This document shows, piece after piece, positions 11,024-22,749 of a DNA stretch of 64,000 nucleotides (position 1 is its first letter; each line of letters begins with the position of its first letter). The position numbers were made by a program, and so were the translations under genes. The notes beneath the pieces were generated by a model. That model was not told where the DNA came from and ran no database searches. It saw only the letters and a program-made list of their open reading frames with translations. The stretch is from Cryphonectria parasitica EP155 (lineage: Eukaryota; Ascomycota; Sordariomycetes; Diaporthales; Cryphonectriaceae): positions 4,030,001-4,094,000 of the forward strand of contig NW_024468909.1 in NCBI RefSeq assembly GCF_011745365.1, in the 5' to 3' direction.

Positions 11024-11914
11024 CTATCGCACATACTTGCTCATGAAACGCTTGTGGAAGTCACTCCGCAGCATATCATTCACAAACTCCTTGCTCCTGT
11101 TTTTGTCCTCTGTGCCCCTTGCCTGGTTCTTGAACACCACATCATCATCCCACCGCCTTTTGACCGTAAAGTCCGGCTTGTTGAGCAGTGGATTTCCCCT
11201 CGCAATGTCCTTCTCCCTCTGCTCCGCCTCGGCCGCTGCCCTCTCCCTCTCCTCGCGCTCGCGCTTCTCCTGCCTCTCGCGCTTGACCCTCTCGAGCTCC
11301 CTCTGCAGCTCCGCCTCCTCGTCGTCCGAGTCGCTCTCGTCCGAGTCGCTATCGTCATCGTCGTCGTCATCATCCTTGCCCGAGCCATCTGAGCCATCCG
11401 AGTCGTCGGCATCAATATCTCGTGTCTCTTCTAATATCCGCCGTCGCTTCGCCTCGGGGTCCTCATCCTCGTCATCAGCACCGCCAGCAGCTGAGGCGCC
11501 GGAATCGAGAATGCGCTTGGTGCCATGGCTAGCAGTGGCAGGCTCGTCATCTGCAGCAGGGGTTGGGCCGCCGTGCAGCTTGGCCTGGTGCGCAGCCTCG
11601 GCGGCGAGAAGCTCGGCGCGCAGGTCGCGGGTCTCTCGGTCGCCTGTGCCGCCCTGTCCTGGTTGTCTATTGGAAAAGGGGATGGTGTTAGCAGGCTGTA
11701 ATCGCCCGAGGTGAGGAAAATGCAGTGGGACAAAGGGCGTACCGGAACTTGAGCTGGGTATGCGCGGGCAGGAGTCGCTGGTGGTAGGCTGGGCCACGAA
11801 GAGCCTCTTTGCCCCGTGCCTGGTGATCTTGTGTCAGTGTCCGGCGGTGATTAGAGGAAAAAGGCAGACTGATATTCTTACAGGGTCAAAGGTAGGTCTG
11901 TGTGCGGTGGTCAT
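11024..11914 (-). CDS. CWC15: Pre-mRNA splicing factor Cwc15/Cwf15
   Basis: This is a spliceosome protein associated with the Prp19/NTC complex. Exons are 11882-11914, 11743-11819 and 11024-11666, giving 250 residues. The N-terminus [11 protein letters not shown] continues as [14 protein letters not shown], the family signature, but only after joining exons 1 and 2. The middle is acidic (a run of eight Asp inside a Ser/Asp-rich stretch) and is followed by an Arg/Glu-rich helix. The C-terminus [19 protein letters not shown]...[11 protein letters not shown] is the second conserved block. The first coding exon is only 33 nt. It is divergent from RRP45 and convergent with the EBP gene, 124 bp apart. 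Confidence 0.95.
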
Positions 11915-12318
11915 TTTGTGGTTGAGGGAACTGAAGGAGAGGAAGCTTGTCCAGAGAAAGATCGGTAGTGCGCAGGGCCTCAGTGAGGAGGTCGTTGAGA
12001 GTTTGGAGAAAGTTGAGGTTTGGTTTGGGAGTGGTTCGGCTGGTCGGGCGTCCCGAGGCTCTGGTGTATGCTGGAGGCACCCCTGTAGATCAGCGTCACC
12101 GCCCGGCAAAATTGGATGCGACCTACTGTGCCACAGCGGGCTAGCAGCGAGCTTTCCCACCTCCCCGCGATCGAAAAAGTTCAGAAGCGGAACGGGACGA
12201 CAACTCTCCTCCAGGCTAGACGACAAAAGACATTCTGCAGCCCTAGGCATGATTGGTATCACCTGAGGTCTTCTGGGCAGAGAGAGGAGAGAGAGAGAGA
12301 GAGAGAGATAACTTCAAA
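11915..12318. promoter_or_regulatory. Divergent promoter Cwc15 / Rrp45
   Basis: This 404-bp spacer is shared by two RNA-processing genes. A GA tract at about 12282-12308 ends roughly 10 nt before the RRP45 start codon and probably lies in its 5' leader. I see no TATA box that I would defend. Confidence 0.5.
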
Positions 12319-13291
12319 ATGCCCCGAGAAGCAGAGCCTTCTCTCAACGAGAAGGCGTTCGTTACGCAGGCCCTCCAAGAGCACCTCCGGCTGGACAATC
12401 GCAGTTTCGACGACTATCGGCCGATCGAGCTCACCTTTGGGGATGAGTATGGCACGGCTGAGGTCAGGCTGGGCAAAACGAGGTATGTGAAGTGCATATC
12501 TGGGCTAATATGGGCTATATGTTCGGAAAATCTAACCATAAACCAATCAATTATGCAGAGTCCTCGCCAGAACCTCAGCCGAAGTCACAGTTCCGTACCC
12601 AGACCGGCCCTTCGATGGCGTGTTCAACATCGTGACCGAGCTCAGCCCCATGACCTCACCCGCGTTCGAGGTCAACCGTCCCACCGAGACCGAGGTGCTC
12701 CTCTCGCGCACCCTCGAGAAAACCGTGCGGCGCTCAGGCGCTCTAGACGTCGAGTCGCTGTGTCTGGTCGCTGGGCAAAAGTGCTGGTCTATCCGCGTCG
12801 ACCTGCACGTTCTCTCACACGACGGCAACCTGACGGACGCGTCGTGCCTGGCGGCGGTCGCGGCGCTGCGTCACTTCCGCAAGCCCGACACGGGCATGGA
12901 GGGCGAGGTGCTGACCGTGTACACACCCGCCGAGAGGGAGCCTGTGCCGCTGAGCTGGCTGCACTCGCCGTTCTGCGTCACCTTCAGCTTCTTTGGGGAT
13001 GAGGCTGAGACGGCGCTCGTGGACGCGAGCTGGATCGAGGAGCAGGTGCGCGTCGGGAGCTGCACCGTCAGCCTCAACAGGCACGGCGAGATCTGCCAGA
13101 TCTCCAAGCTGGGCGGGACCCCGACCGAGGCGGTCGCCCTGTTGCAGTGCACGAATGTGGCGCTGACCAAGGCCAAGGAATTTTCGACGCTGGTGGACCA
13201 GAAGCTTGCGGAGGACGTCAAGAGGAGAGACAAGGGAGGCCTGATTGCGGAGCTGTTGTCGGCGGAGAACGACAGGCAGGCCGAGACCTAG
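12319..13291 (+). CDS. RRP45: Exosome complex component Rrp45
   Basis: This is an RNase PH-fold subunit of the six-member ring of the RNA exosome, structural rather than catalytic in eukaryotes. Two exons, 12319-12482 and 12559-13291, give 298 residues, close to the yeast length. The N-terminus (SLNEKAFVTQALQEHLRLDN, DDYRPIELTFG, GTAEVRLGKTR) is the Rrp45 opening. FNIVTELSPMTSPAFE, GLCLV-like ESLCLVAGQKCW, SIRVDLHVLSHDGNLTDA and the C-terminal GEICQISKLGG follow the RNase PH pattern. A basic/acidic helix ends the protein. The 76-nt intron has a GTATGT donor. Confidence 0.95.
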
Positions 13292-13569
13292 ACAAGAAGG
13301 CTTAGACAAAGAAATGAATTCATGATACCCCCCGAGAAATAACTCCAGCTTGTCAGTCATCTCGAGACACTACTGGTTCTAGCATGTATGTCAACTGCCT
13401 GTTCGTGACGAATGTAGCAAGCAGCCTTGCTCCCTCTGTTGCGTCTGGTTGTGCCCCCCCAAGTAAATAACACACTCGAAACTCCGCCGTCCCTGCCAAC
13501 CGCTCTATAATATCCTGATGACCTCCTCCATAGATCTGAGAAACGCCTGGGACGCCATGCACACACACA

Positions 13570-13634
<65 letters not shown>

Positions 13635-13646
13635 GCACCCGCCTCG
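13292..13646. other. Convergent spacer Rrp45 / ARFRP1
   Basis: A 355-bp spacer between two stop codons holds the 3' ends of both genes. Its main content is the CA repeat listed separately. Confidence 0.6.
13560..13633. repeat. (CA)n microsatellite
   Basis: Roughly 37 CA units, pure from 13571 to 13633 and broken once by a G at 13570. It ends 14 bp before the ARFRP1 stop. On the minus strand it creates an artefactual Val-Cys frame. Confidence 0.98.
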
Positions 13647-14386
13647 TCACCTCATCACGGGCGGCCTCGACTCCTTGTTCCACTTGACCCTCGACCTCAC
13701 CCACTCGATGGCTTCCCTGACGCCGGTGCCCGTCAGGGCGGACACGGGCAGGACCCTCGAGTCACGGATGCTGCTGGCCTTCTCGCCCTCAAACACCTTC
13801 TTGACCAGGCCCTCCTTGATCCTGACGACCTCGACACAGTCCTCCCTGTCCTGCTTGTTGGCCAGCACCAGCACGGGGACGCCCTCGGTCTCGCTGTGCT
13901 GCAGCACGTCCTCGAGCACCAGGCGGCACTCGTCCAGGCGGCCCGTGTGGTCGTGGTCCAGGTTCCCGTCGCCGATGTCCGTGCTGTCGATGATGAAGAT
14001 GATGGCGTGGCAGCTGGCGTAGTAGCTCTGCCACAGCTTGCGCAGCGAGTGCTGCCCGCCCACGTCCCAGATCTTGAGGTACATGTCCGGGAGGCTGATG
14101 GTCGAGACGTTTTGCCCCACCGTCGGCACCGTGTTGAGCTTGGGCTCTGGCTTGTCGGGGAGAAAGAGGGACTTGACCTGCTCGTGGAAGGTCGTCTTGC
14201 CGGCGTTGTCGAGGCCGAGGAGGATCACCGAGTACTCTTTTGGGCGAGCAGAGGATGTGTATGTTAGCCTGGGGGTTTTTGTGAGGGGGTTGGGCTGGAC
14301 TGGGCTGGTGGGTGCGCGCGCGCGAGAGGTTACATACCTTCCTTGCTGGTTGCCAGCAGGTAGAGCCCCTTGGCGAGATGGTACAT
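13647..14386 (-). CDS. ARL3: ARFRP1/Arl3-type small GTPase
   Basis: This ARF-related GTPase of the trans-Golgi network recruits Arl1 and golgins in yeast and animals. Exons 14338-14386 and 13647-14235 (acceptor AAAAG at 14237) give about 212 residues. The N-terminus MYHLAKGLYLLATSKEEYS matches ARFRP1 orthologs, which are N-acetylated instead of myristoylated, since there is no Gly2. All G-box motifs are present: GLDNAGKT (P-loop), the threonine in NTVPTVGQN (switch I), WDVGGQ (switch II), NKQD and the SAL box VSALTG. The first exon is 49 nt, and without it the frame starts misleadingly at MILLGLDNAGKTT. One base at the exon 2 edge (14235 or 14236) should be confirmed. Confidence 0.93.
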
Positions 14387-15945
14387 CTTGTCATTGGGCT
14401 ATGTTTCTGGAGGGGTTACAACAATCTACTTTTGCGATGGCGGTAGGTGAGGATGGTGAATTCCCAATAAGGATAGGGAATGATCTTCCATACCACTGAC
14501 TGTAGGGTACCTGGACAAGGGCAGCAACTGTACTAAAAAGTAGAACTGTACAGTTAGCAAAACAGGGGGGCCCCTAGTAATCCCGCTGAGCTTCAGTACT
14601 CCACTACTGCCATGTGGTGCTATCAAGGACGTAGTGTACAGTACTACAGGAGTGCCTATTACAATACTACGTCTTATTGTTTTCTTACTTCAACATTCAG
14701 AAATGATAGCCTCTTTCTTCCTGCAGATGAGTTGGATGGCTCTCTCAAAGCTGTCCAGGTGCCTAAGAGATGCCCAACGACCACTGCAAGCCTCTTGACC
14801 ACATGTCTCAGATGCTCCATAGATGGCGTCTTCACCACAGATGCATCTTGCCAATACCTACCACGGTTTGAGTTGTTGATTACACAGCTAGGACGACAAA
14901 CAGCATATACAAGCGACGATGAGGCAGCAGCCCATATGTAAGTAGCAAGTCGCCCATCTACCTGGTATTGTTCACATTGGAGATCCATTTTCAGACCCCT
15001 GAGCCAGTCACATACTTTTATGTGCCCAACCCATGTGGCAACGTCCTCCTCAAACGAACCATTTTCGATATACGGGACGCTTGACAAGACATAAGGAGTC
15101 CCTCTTAGATGGTCCCGTCTTCAGTGCTCTTTCTTACTTATGATGCGATCCGGAGCATAACAACGACCTCATAGTCGATGGTGCGGTCCTGGTGTGACCA
15201 ACAACCTCGCCACGGCCCTCATCGCCACATACCATCACTGGGGAATCCGGGTTTCCCGGGAAGGACCGCCACTTCACTCAAGGTGGCCTCTTTGGGCTGA
15301 TGGTGTCTAGATCATTCAAAGCGACTTGTCGGAGAAGAGCCACCAGGGACCGTTAATGAGAGACATGTGCTCCGGAGCGGCCGGATTCTGCCTCGAAATG
15401 CTCTGCAAAATATCAATAGAATACCAATACAATATGGAAAACAAACACCGGGAACTTTGGGATCATAGCCGGTCTTACGGATACATTGATGATCAACGTG
15501 TATCTCCGTCCCTCCAATGTCTCGGTACACGCAAAGATGGCGTTGCGGTCCAGAGCAGTTTGCGTCCTGGCGTTCTTGAATGCTCACACTTGAAGCTGCG
15601 TTGACGCCAGCAGAGGGCTACTATACTCCTTTGAGTGCATCTGCAGTTGCTAAGCGACCAGGGGCATGTCACCCCAACTGCGTCACTGTGCAGATGTACA
15701 TCTACCTTGCAACGGAATTCCCTACCCTACCACTGACCATCATGATGTGAATAATCAGTGTATCTATACATGAGCCTCGGCATCATTTTCAATACTGGTA
15801 GAGAAGGGAGTAAGGCGTCCATCCATCCCCTCATCACCCCTATCGACTGGCCTTTTGAAGAGCGCTCGACATCAACATCTCAGCACACAGCTCTGTGGTT
15901 GACATCCCCAACTTACTGCTCACGACGTGGCATGCGTTCTCGAAC
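14387..15945. other. Intergenic region, no gene recognised
   Basis: A 1.56-kb spacer upstream of both flanking genes. Short open frames on both strands (91-137 codons) look random in composition. Stretches around 14530-14680 are rich in TAGTACT-like words. I see no transposon ends or direct repeats I could support. Confidence 0.5.
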
Positions 15946-17807
15946 ATGGCACCCGTTCCTATCGAGCCCGAATTAAGGTCTGTTACACATCGAGAGTAGT
16001 CCTGTTACCATGGGCTTTATGGATGGACTTCATCTATGTAATGAGTGCGTTCGCTGACTGCGGGGCAGATACACGGGGGCGGTATTGGTGGCCCTGCACG
16101 TCCTCAGTGCAATCTACTTCACTCAAAATGTAGGCGCCAGCCTGTATCGCTCATTCAAATCCCTCAGCCCGTCTCAAGATGTAAGGCTTCGTCTTGATCG
16201 GCGGAAAAAACTGGTGCCCATATTCGCCGGTCTTGCCCTGCTCAGCCTCGGTACTGCCTGCTATGCAGCGCTGGCATACGCATCACTGTCGTTCCGTGTT
16301 TGGGCCGCTGAAAGAGGGGTGGTTGAGAAACCTCAGAGGTCAGTTCTACTGACAAAGTACTACTGAGAAGAAAAAATTATTTGCTAGAATCTAATGCATG
16401 TTCTCATCAGCGGCGCACAACAAGGCCTCGCTACCAACACCTCGGTTGTTCAGGAAGAGCCTCACGCATACACCTTGTTCAGCAACAGCGTGCGGTGGCT
16501 GGCAGATACACCAATCTACCAAGATGCCTTCGAGATCGTGGCAGAGAAGGCTCGTCGGTTCTGGTGGGGACAGCAGCTTGACCTGTCGATTGTCCCCTGG
16601 AGCGTGCTCGTGGCTACCGAGGGCACCCGCCGTGGCATCTCGAATCTCTTTGCGTTCCAATGCCTGGCACACCTCGTCAGCCTATCCTTTGCACAGAACC
16701 TCTTCTTCGTGGCCCTGCTCCTTACGCCGACACCCTTACCAGAGGGAATTCAAGCGCCATCCCGGTATATTTTTTTCACTCCACCTCTCGACGGAACGTT
16801 GCCATATCCCATGGGCCTTTCGCTAACCACTATGCAGGTTCGCTCGTGTTCGTAACGCCATCTTCACACCCAAGCCACGCGACTGGGTTCTGAGCCCGCG
16901 CCTGTTGCTGCTCACCGTCCTGGCCAGCTATGGTACTATCTTGCGTCTGCCTTATGCCGCAGGAACAGCATCTTTCAGCCGGGTCCTTGGCGCATCTCGT
17001 GCCTTCACATTCGCCCCCTTGGTGCTCCGGAGTGTGGCGCCGATCTCATGGGGGTCTGTACAGTCTGGCCGCAGGGCCAATGCTGCTGCTTTCGTCAACC
17101 TATTCAGGTTCATGGCAGTAACGAGTGTTGTACTTCACGGGATGGCTACCTTGCGTGGTCTGCGGTACAACCTGCCTCAGGCCCATTACCACCGGCACAG
17201 CAGGTTCCTGCCCTGGGATATTGAAGAGCGGTCGAGATGGGAACGCACGACCACTGCGATCGGCAAACTTCTGGGGTCGACGAGAGACCACCCAGTTGTT
17301 GCCGCCGTCGGCTACGATGTCCTGATCAGTGGGCTGAGCGTTGGTCTCTGGGCAGCTGTCCGATCCTTGGGCGCTGGTGACATTCTCACCTTGGCCGTCC
17401 CGCTGTATCACAACAAGCACGAGTCTGTCGAGGGTGGTCCCGGCAGCTCGGAGCAGCTCGCACACGACGAGCAAAATCATGACGACACGGATGATACAGC
17501 CTCTGCGAGCGTTCGACGACGAGCTGTAAGAGGCTCCAGATCCAAGGAAGACGACGAGGGGCACCGGGAACCATCCGCATCATCGCGCCGCCGCGGCAGG
17601 GTACGCAAGACCGGACGGGACCCTGAGGAGGAGCCCGGCGACGACACGTACCATCCGAGTCCTGAGGAGAAGAGCAGCGTGAAGGGCGATAACTTGCCGG
17701 CCCAGGAGGTAGATCTGGAGGCCGCAGGCCTGGCGTGGGGTCTCATGTCGGTTGGTGGTCTGCCTTTGGGGAGCGCTGGTGTGTTTGGTGGTGAGTGTCT
17801 GGCATAA
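15946..17807 (+). CDS. Uncharacterised multi-pass membrane protein
   Basis: I do not recognise a characterised family. Four exons join in phase: 15946-15977, 16069-16338, 16411-16764 and 16838-17807, giving 541 residues. The short first exon encodes MAPVPIEPEL. About seven hydrophobic stretches are visible: TGAVLVALHVLSAIYF, FAGLALLSLGTACYAALAYA, LFAFQCLAHLVSLSFAQNLF, LLLTVLASYGTILRL, the RAFTFAPLVLRS region, a segment around FRFMAVTSVVLHGM, and VGYDVLISGLSVGLWAAV. The last roughly 140 residues are hydrophilic, rich in Glu, Arg, Ser and His, and probably cytosolic. The final segment (GLMSVGGLPLGSAGVFGG) is Gly-rich and mildly hydrophobic. It resembles lineage-restricted integral membrane proteins common in Sordariomycetes. 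No catalytic motif is visible, and neighbours give no hint of function. Confidence 0.75.
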
Positions 17808-20379
17808 GGGACGGTGTGAATGCTGTCTTGCTGGCCTGACTTTTGAGTGTCTATCATATCGGGAGACATGACGGTGGAAGCTTGTTGGGGTGAGGAGGTA
17901 TGGTTGAAGTAAGATGCTGCTATGCGGCTAGACCAGGTGAGCATAAAGTTACGATGACCTGCAGAGGGACTTTGTGCTGAGTTCTCAATCACCACAGGAT
18001 TGTAATAGATGTCTTACAGGAATTCGTCACTGTGTACGATGGCATTTTGTCCCTCGGACTATCCCAACACTATGATACGGTACTGCATAATTTCCTACGA
18101 TCCGGGTCATCTCCTCAAGGCCAAAGGCTTCCTCACAAGCACACCGCCTGTCTCAACCACAAAGTCAACATTACCGGGCGCAAGGCTTCAGGCACACAAT
18201 ATTGAATCGTACCCAAGCCAAAAGGGTGAAAGCTTCTCAACCGACTGACAACAAGGCTTTCAGTAGACGGCGATATTTTCCGAACAATATATTGGTGTCA
18301 TCAATGTTATTTCCCTCTTGTTTCCCACCCCTGATGATGCTAATTTGGGCGATTCATGGGCCCAGTCCGAGTAATGGCCTGAGACATGAACTGAGTGAAT
18401 GCCTTCATCGGGACCGAGAAAAAAAAGAGACATTCATTTGGTGAAGCATGCCCTCACCAGGGGGGCTTCGGATCTCGCGTCGGCACACGGGAGCGCGAGA
18501 GCTCTTTTCAGACAACGCGGTATAGCTCACTCTGCTTGGTCACCGCCATTCGATAATGCCGGTTTTTGTTTTCTAACCCAGCGCGGAGCCCGGTAGGATG
18601 TCTCAGATCTTGATAGGAGGGATGGTCGGGCCCGAGACGGGGAGGGACGCAACGGATGGTTTAAGAGAAAGGGGGGGGGGGGGGCGTGAGTAGTTTAGTA
18701 TAGTATCGGATAAGGGGGGGGAGGGGGAGGGCAAGCGGGAGGCACTCGGGAGAGATCCGAAGGAGGGACGGAATTGTTTCGCGTCTACTGCTTTCAGTTT
18801 AGACACATTTTTATTCTTACATCGTCGTGAATATACTATGTGTAGAGAGAGAGAGAGAGAGAGAGATGAGACTTCTCGTTGTCTTTGCTAGTGACAGCTT
18901 CCGAGGCCATGGAAACCCGGCTCTCGTGCCTGCGGTTCCGCGTCAGGTCATGGAGGAGGAGAATTTGGGCCGCACGAGATTGGATGGGCAAAGTGAAATA
19001 TGGATTCATGTTTATGCTGCCATCCTCGATAGCAGTAGGATGATTAAAATCTTGGTACTGACAGGTGGGGAGACCAGCGAGATAGGTGTGTCTACAGTAT
19101 GTTCTGGAAGCAGTGCAACGGAGTATCTACTATGGCCATAATCCACCTACGCAGATAACAAACTAGAGACAAATCAGAGGGCAATAATAAAAGAGTCGAC
19201 TGATTTTCTTTAATCATGTGATTGTATGCAGGAAAAGCCGGGTGAGCACCTGAGAAAATGATCGGCAGACAGTCGCGCCACAAAATCCAAGCATAACTCC
19301 CCTACTCAACAACATCACCCGTAGTTCAACGTATCAGATGTCTTTCCCTCCCTCTCAACATCGAGTAGGGCTAAAGGGCCAAGAAGGAAAAATGTTTTTC
19401 TACCAAGTCATTGAAAAGAGCAATAGGTGGGATACACAGAAAAAAACAGCGAGTAGGGGGGGGGGGGTGGAACAGTCCATATTATAAAATAAAAATAAAA
19501 ATAAAATAAAAACTTCTCATGTGGATGCATAACCGCAAACGGCAGAGATGGGCGTGCTGGGCCACCCTCTTCTTATTATGGCACACACTAGTGCGTACGG
19601 AACCCAGATGCACCCCCCGCATCGATCTGGCTGGACCCCCTTCGGCGGCCGTTCTGGACCCCTGGGATGGAGAATCCGGGGGCGCACCCACCATAGGAGG
19701 GACACAAGGCGGCCCCACTGCTAGCCCGATCTACTGTAGTACGAGACCAAGACGGGCCGGCCGCCAGGGAGAAAAAGAGCCGTGTGAGCGAGCCGAGCGT
19801 TAGGAAGGAAAAAGGAAGAAGAAAAAAGGATGCAGTAGCACGAGGTGGAAAATTCCATACGGGTGCATAAGGAAATCTTAGCCTGGAACCTAATGTGGAG
19901 AGTAAAGGAGAGGAGGGTACGGGTGGAGGATGAGCAGGCTCTGCTAATAATGGTCTGAAAAGGCCCAAAGAGAGTTTAAGTAGATAAATAAATACGTCAC
20001 GAGTCCCCCTTCCACAACGCTGTGGGGCAATGAAATGTTTCGTGTCTCGACTGTTACCAATTTCCTCATCTTCCGGGAGGATAACTGTTGCCTGTCTAGG
20101 TCGTCCCTTCTTGTATTGACCTTCCAAACATTGATGACCTTCGTGTATGTTTCCGACCTCACCAAACAACCAACCGCCTTTGCCCTGACAGCCAGTGCGA
20201 ACTCAACCCCAACCCAAATCACCTGGCCATCCTTATTTCTGGGACTGTACCGAGATATCCACTTGGTCTCCTTTCCAGTATATCCAACCAAGACACAAGA
20301 GAGGAGAAAAAGATAAAGAGCGACAAAGAGAGAGCCAGCCACATTTCACACCAAAGGAAACAACCGCACCACATCCAGA
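17808..20379. other. Long intergenic region with G-rich tracts
   Basis: This 2.6-kb spacer has no convincing gene. It carries G runs at 18671-18684, 18714-18721 and 19456-19467, a GA repeat at about 18847-18867, and an AT-rich A/T alternation near 19484-19512. A 104-codon plus frame at 18827 and a 193-codon minus frame at 19588 have no recognisable features. Confidence 0.5.
18671..18740 (+). repeat. G-rich tract with quadruplex potential
   Basis: A run of 14 G is followed 29 bases later by 8 G, A, 5 G, A, 3 G. Four or more G blocks within 70 bases fit an intramolecular G-quadruplex on the plus strand. Confidence 0.8.
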
Positions 20380-20919
20380 ATGGCGATACGAGACCGCTTC
20401 AGCCGCATGCTGCGCAAGTCCATCTCCTCATCCTCGTCTACAGACTGCAGCGAAGACAGCCACCAACGTGATATCGCCACTACCGCCACCACCGCCACCA
20501 ACACCATCGACGCCCCTACCCCAATCGCGACTCCTCTCTCCAAGGCCACATCACGCCTGGCCAAGATGAAGTCCTGGCGCTCGAGCGGCGGCTCCTCCTC
20601 GACATCCTGCTACTCTCACCAGAAAAGCGATGGCATTAGCTCCTACAACTGGTCCTGCTCTGCCACCACCACCACCATCACCACCCCCTCCTTACCGTCA
20701 CCACAACCTCCGACCCGCAAGCCGAACAAGTCCAGCCTCAAGCAGGCCCGGCTCCACCCCAGTGAGCGACCCCTCACAGAGCAGAATCTGCGGCACCAGG
20801 AGATGCTTGGGGCGTTCACTATGAAGTTTGGGCGGACCCGGGGCCTTAGCTCTGGGAACTCGAGGGCTGACAGTTTGGACCTGGGAGGAGGAGGCGTGGC
20901 GCCGGATGAGGTGATTTAG
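20380..20919 (+). CDS. Small Ser/Thr-rich conserved fungal protein of unknown function
   Basis: This 179-residue single-exon frame starts after an A-rich leader (CCAGAATGG). The N-terminus MAIRDRFSRMLRKS is basic and amphipathic. Residues about 15-110 are low-complexity Ser and Thr (SSSSST, TTATTATNT, TTTTITTPS). The likely conserved block lies near residues 120-155: SSLKQARLHPSERPLT followed by LRHQEMLGAFTMKFGRTR. I believe similar HPSERPLT/HQEML-type blocks occur in short proteins of other filamentous ascomycetes, but I cannot verify this. It has high G/C at codon third positions, unlike the surrounding spacer. There is no signal peptide or membrane helix. Function unknown. Confidence 0.65.
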   Translation: MAIRDRFSRMLRKSISSSSSTDCSEDSHQRDIATTATTATNTIDAPTPIATPLSKATSRLAKMKSWRSSGGSSSTSCYSHQKSDGISSYNWSCSATTTTITTPSLPSPQPPTRKPNKSSLKQARLHPSERPLTEQNLRHQEMLGAFTMKFGRTRGLSSGNSRADSLDLGGGGVAPDEVI

Positions 20920-22749
20920 GAGGAGAGCTCATGCTGGTGTGGTTCTGATGACGACGATGATGATAATGATGACCGTCATGGTGGGTTTATGGGGCGTTCC
21001 TGGGATTGCACGACAGGGGCATCATTTCTCTGCCACTCTGCCGGCTGTTTTTGTTGGCGTTTCTGTGTATGCATTCCTTCTTAGCAGTGGGTGTAATCTG
21101 GGCTACAATAGAAAGAAAGAAAGAGAGAAGAGAGAAGAGACAATCAAAAGACAAACATGTCAGGTTCAAATTTACCAAAAATAACAAAGTCGGTCCTGGA
21201 GACAACAGATCAGGGTGGTGCCATGTCTTTCTCATTTTTCACAATGCTGATCTGGACAGAAGGGACATAGCAGCACTATGCCTGAGCAATCTTGAGAAGT
21301 CTTGTAATTTACTTTACCTACCTCGGTAGGTTTAGAGTAGGATATTTCCACCCCTGAAAATGTAACACAATGTTGCTGCCGACGTTTGCCGCAGCGGCTT
21401 TTCATCTGCAAGGGGGAGGAACCACAGCACCTTGTTTTGAGTGCAACTTAAATGGAATGGAACGCACGGGAATAATCAGCGACAGTAAATGGAATGGAGA
21501 GAACAGCCGGCTTAAGTGGTCTGTCCAGACCGTTCCTTCCTCAGCTTATGCATAGAATATTCTTGGCCTCCTTCCTCGCTGCAAGGCAAGACATGCTTAG
21601 AAGTAACTACCATACATTATGTTATATACTTAGTCAGCCCCTGTCGCCATCCCTCTTTTCCTCCCTCATACCACAAAACCTCTCGGACGCCGGACGGCTA
21701 CTTTGTAACCCATCCATCTCGCCGCCCAACAGTAGATACATTGTTCCTGGTTGAGGAGGGGGTTTTTTTTTTTTTTTCTGTTTGTTTTTTAAATTTCCAC
21801 CATGCCGTTCTGTTCCAGTCTTACCAGCAAATTAATTTCAACCGACCGTGGTGCGCGAAGCATAGACCCAGTCAGTCAACTCGCAATGTATGTCGGACCC
21901 CGATGACGTCCTTCCTAGAAGGGGAGGTGGGAGCCATGGCGGGTTGCGCAGATGGATGAATGGACGGCTGAAGGGCTTAGAGAAGTGGGAGGGAGATTGA
22001 TGCTGTGGATATCGACAGGATGGATCTTTTAGGTGACAGCCGTGCGGGTTGTTTGCACCTCGGGAGCCTCCCGTTCAAAGCCTGTCGCCATCGCCACCGA
22101 TTCCCGTTCATTACTATATGCCCTCGAGTATTGGTGGGTGGATGCTATGCTGGTACTACCAGCAGCAGCAGCAGCACCACTCACATCGTCCCACATTACT
22201 CACCACTATTACTCACCACTCAACACTTCAGCCACATTCTAGCTATACGCCAGTACATACACTAACCTCCCACCCACAAGAGAGGCCTGCACATGGGGTA
22301 GACATGGGCAGGTGTCCATCTAGCAGACCCTCTTCATGAACGGGCCCGCAAACGACACCTGCCCGTCGTGCCTGTGCCCTGTTCAAGGACATTGCGTGGA
22401 GGAGCGGACCTTGTCTTGGCCGCTCCTTCCAGGTACAGTATGGATGTGAAGTGAAGGGTTGACGATGATGCCTGATTGCCGTTGGTATCCACCCTCTCTG
22501 TCCTCGTTTCTCCTTCTTTGACCGCCCGCGCCCTGGTCTCGTCCTCCTCCTCCGGCTTGTTTATAATACGTCCCACGTATCGCAGCCCTTCCTCCCTCGT
22601 TCTCAGGCCCCTCCCCTGGTTACCGCTCGTTCTTGTCTTGGCAGACCGTTGCCAATAGTCCATCTTTTGTTTCCCCCCCCCCCCTCCTCCTTTGACTTCC
22701 AGAAAGAAGACAAAGAAAAGAAAAGGAAAGGGGTCACCTCCTCGTCAAG
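20920..22749. other. Intergenic region upstream of the serine carboxypeptidase
   Basis: A 1.8-kb spacer with a 15-base T run at 21763-21777 and a 12-base C run at 22673-22684. The C run lies 65 nt upstream of the carboxypeptidase ATG and is followed by a CT/GA-rich leader. I saw no coding frame. Confidence 0.5.

Noticed and set aside
11007..11714. Ser-rich plus frame opposite Cwc15
   Set aside because: Antisense of the Asp/Glu/Arg-rich Cwc15 codons; no independent motif.
13353..13704. Minus-strand frames with long Val-Cys repeats
   Set aside because: They are the translation of the CA microsatellite joined to 3' sequence of neighbouring genes.
13518..14267. 249-codon plus frame opposite ARFRP1
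   Set aside because: Starts in the CA repeat and mirrors the GTPase coding strand.
18827..19141. 104-codon plus frame starting MNILCVERERERE
   Set aside because: Begins in a GA repeat and has no recognisable domain or codon bias.
19588..20169. 193-codon minus frame
   Set aside because: Random composition, no motif, lies across the leader region of the gene at 20380.
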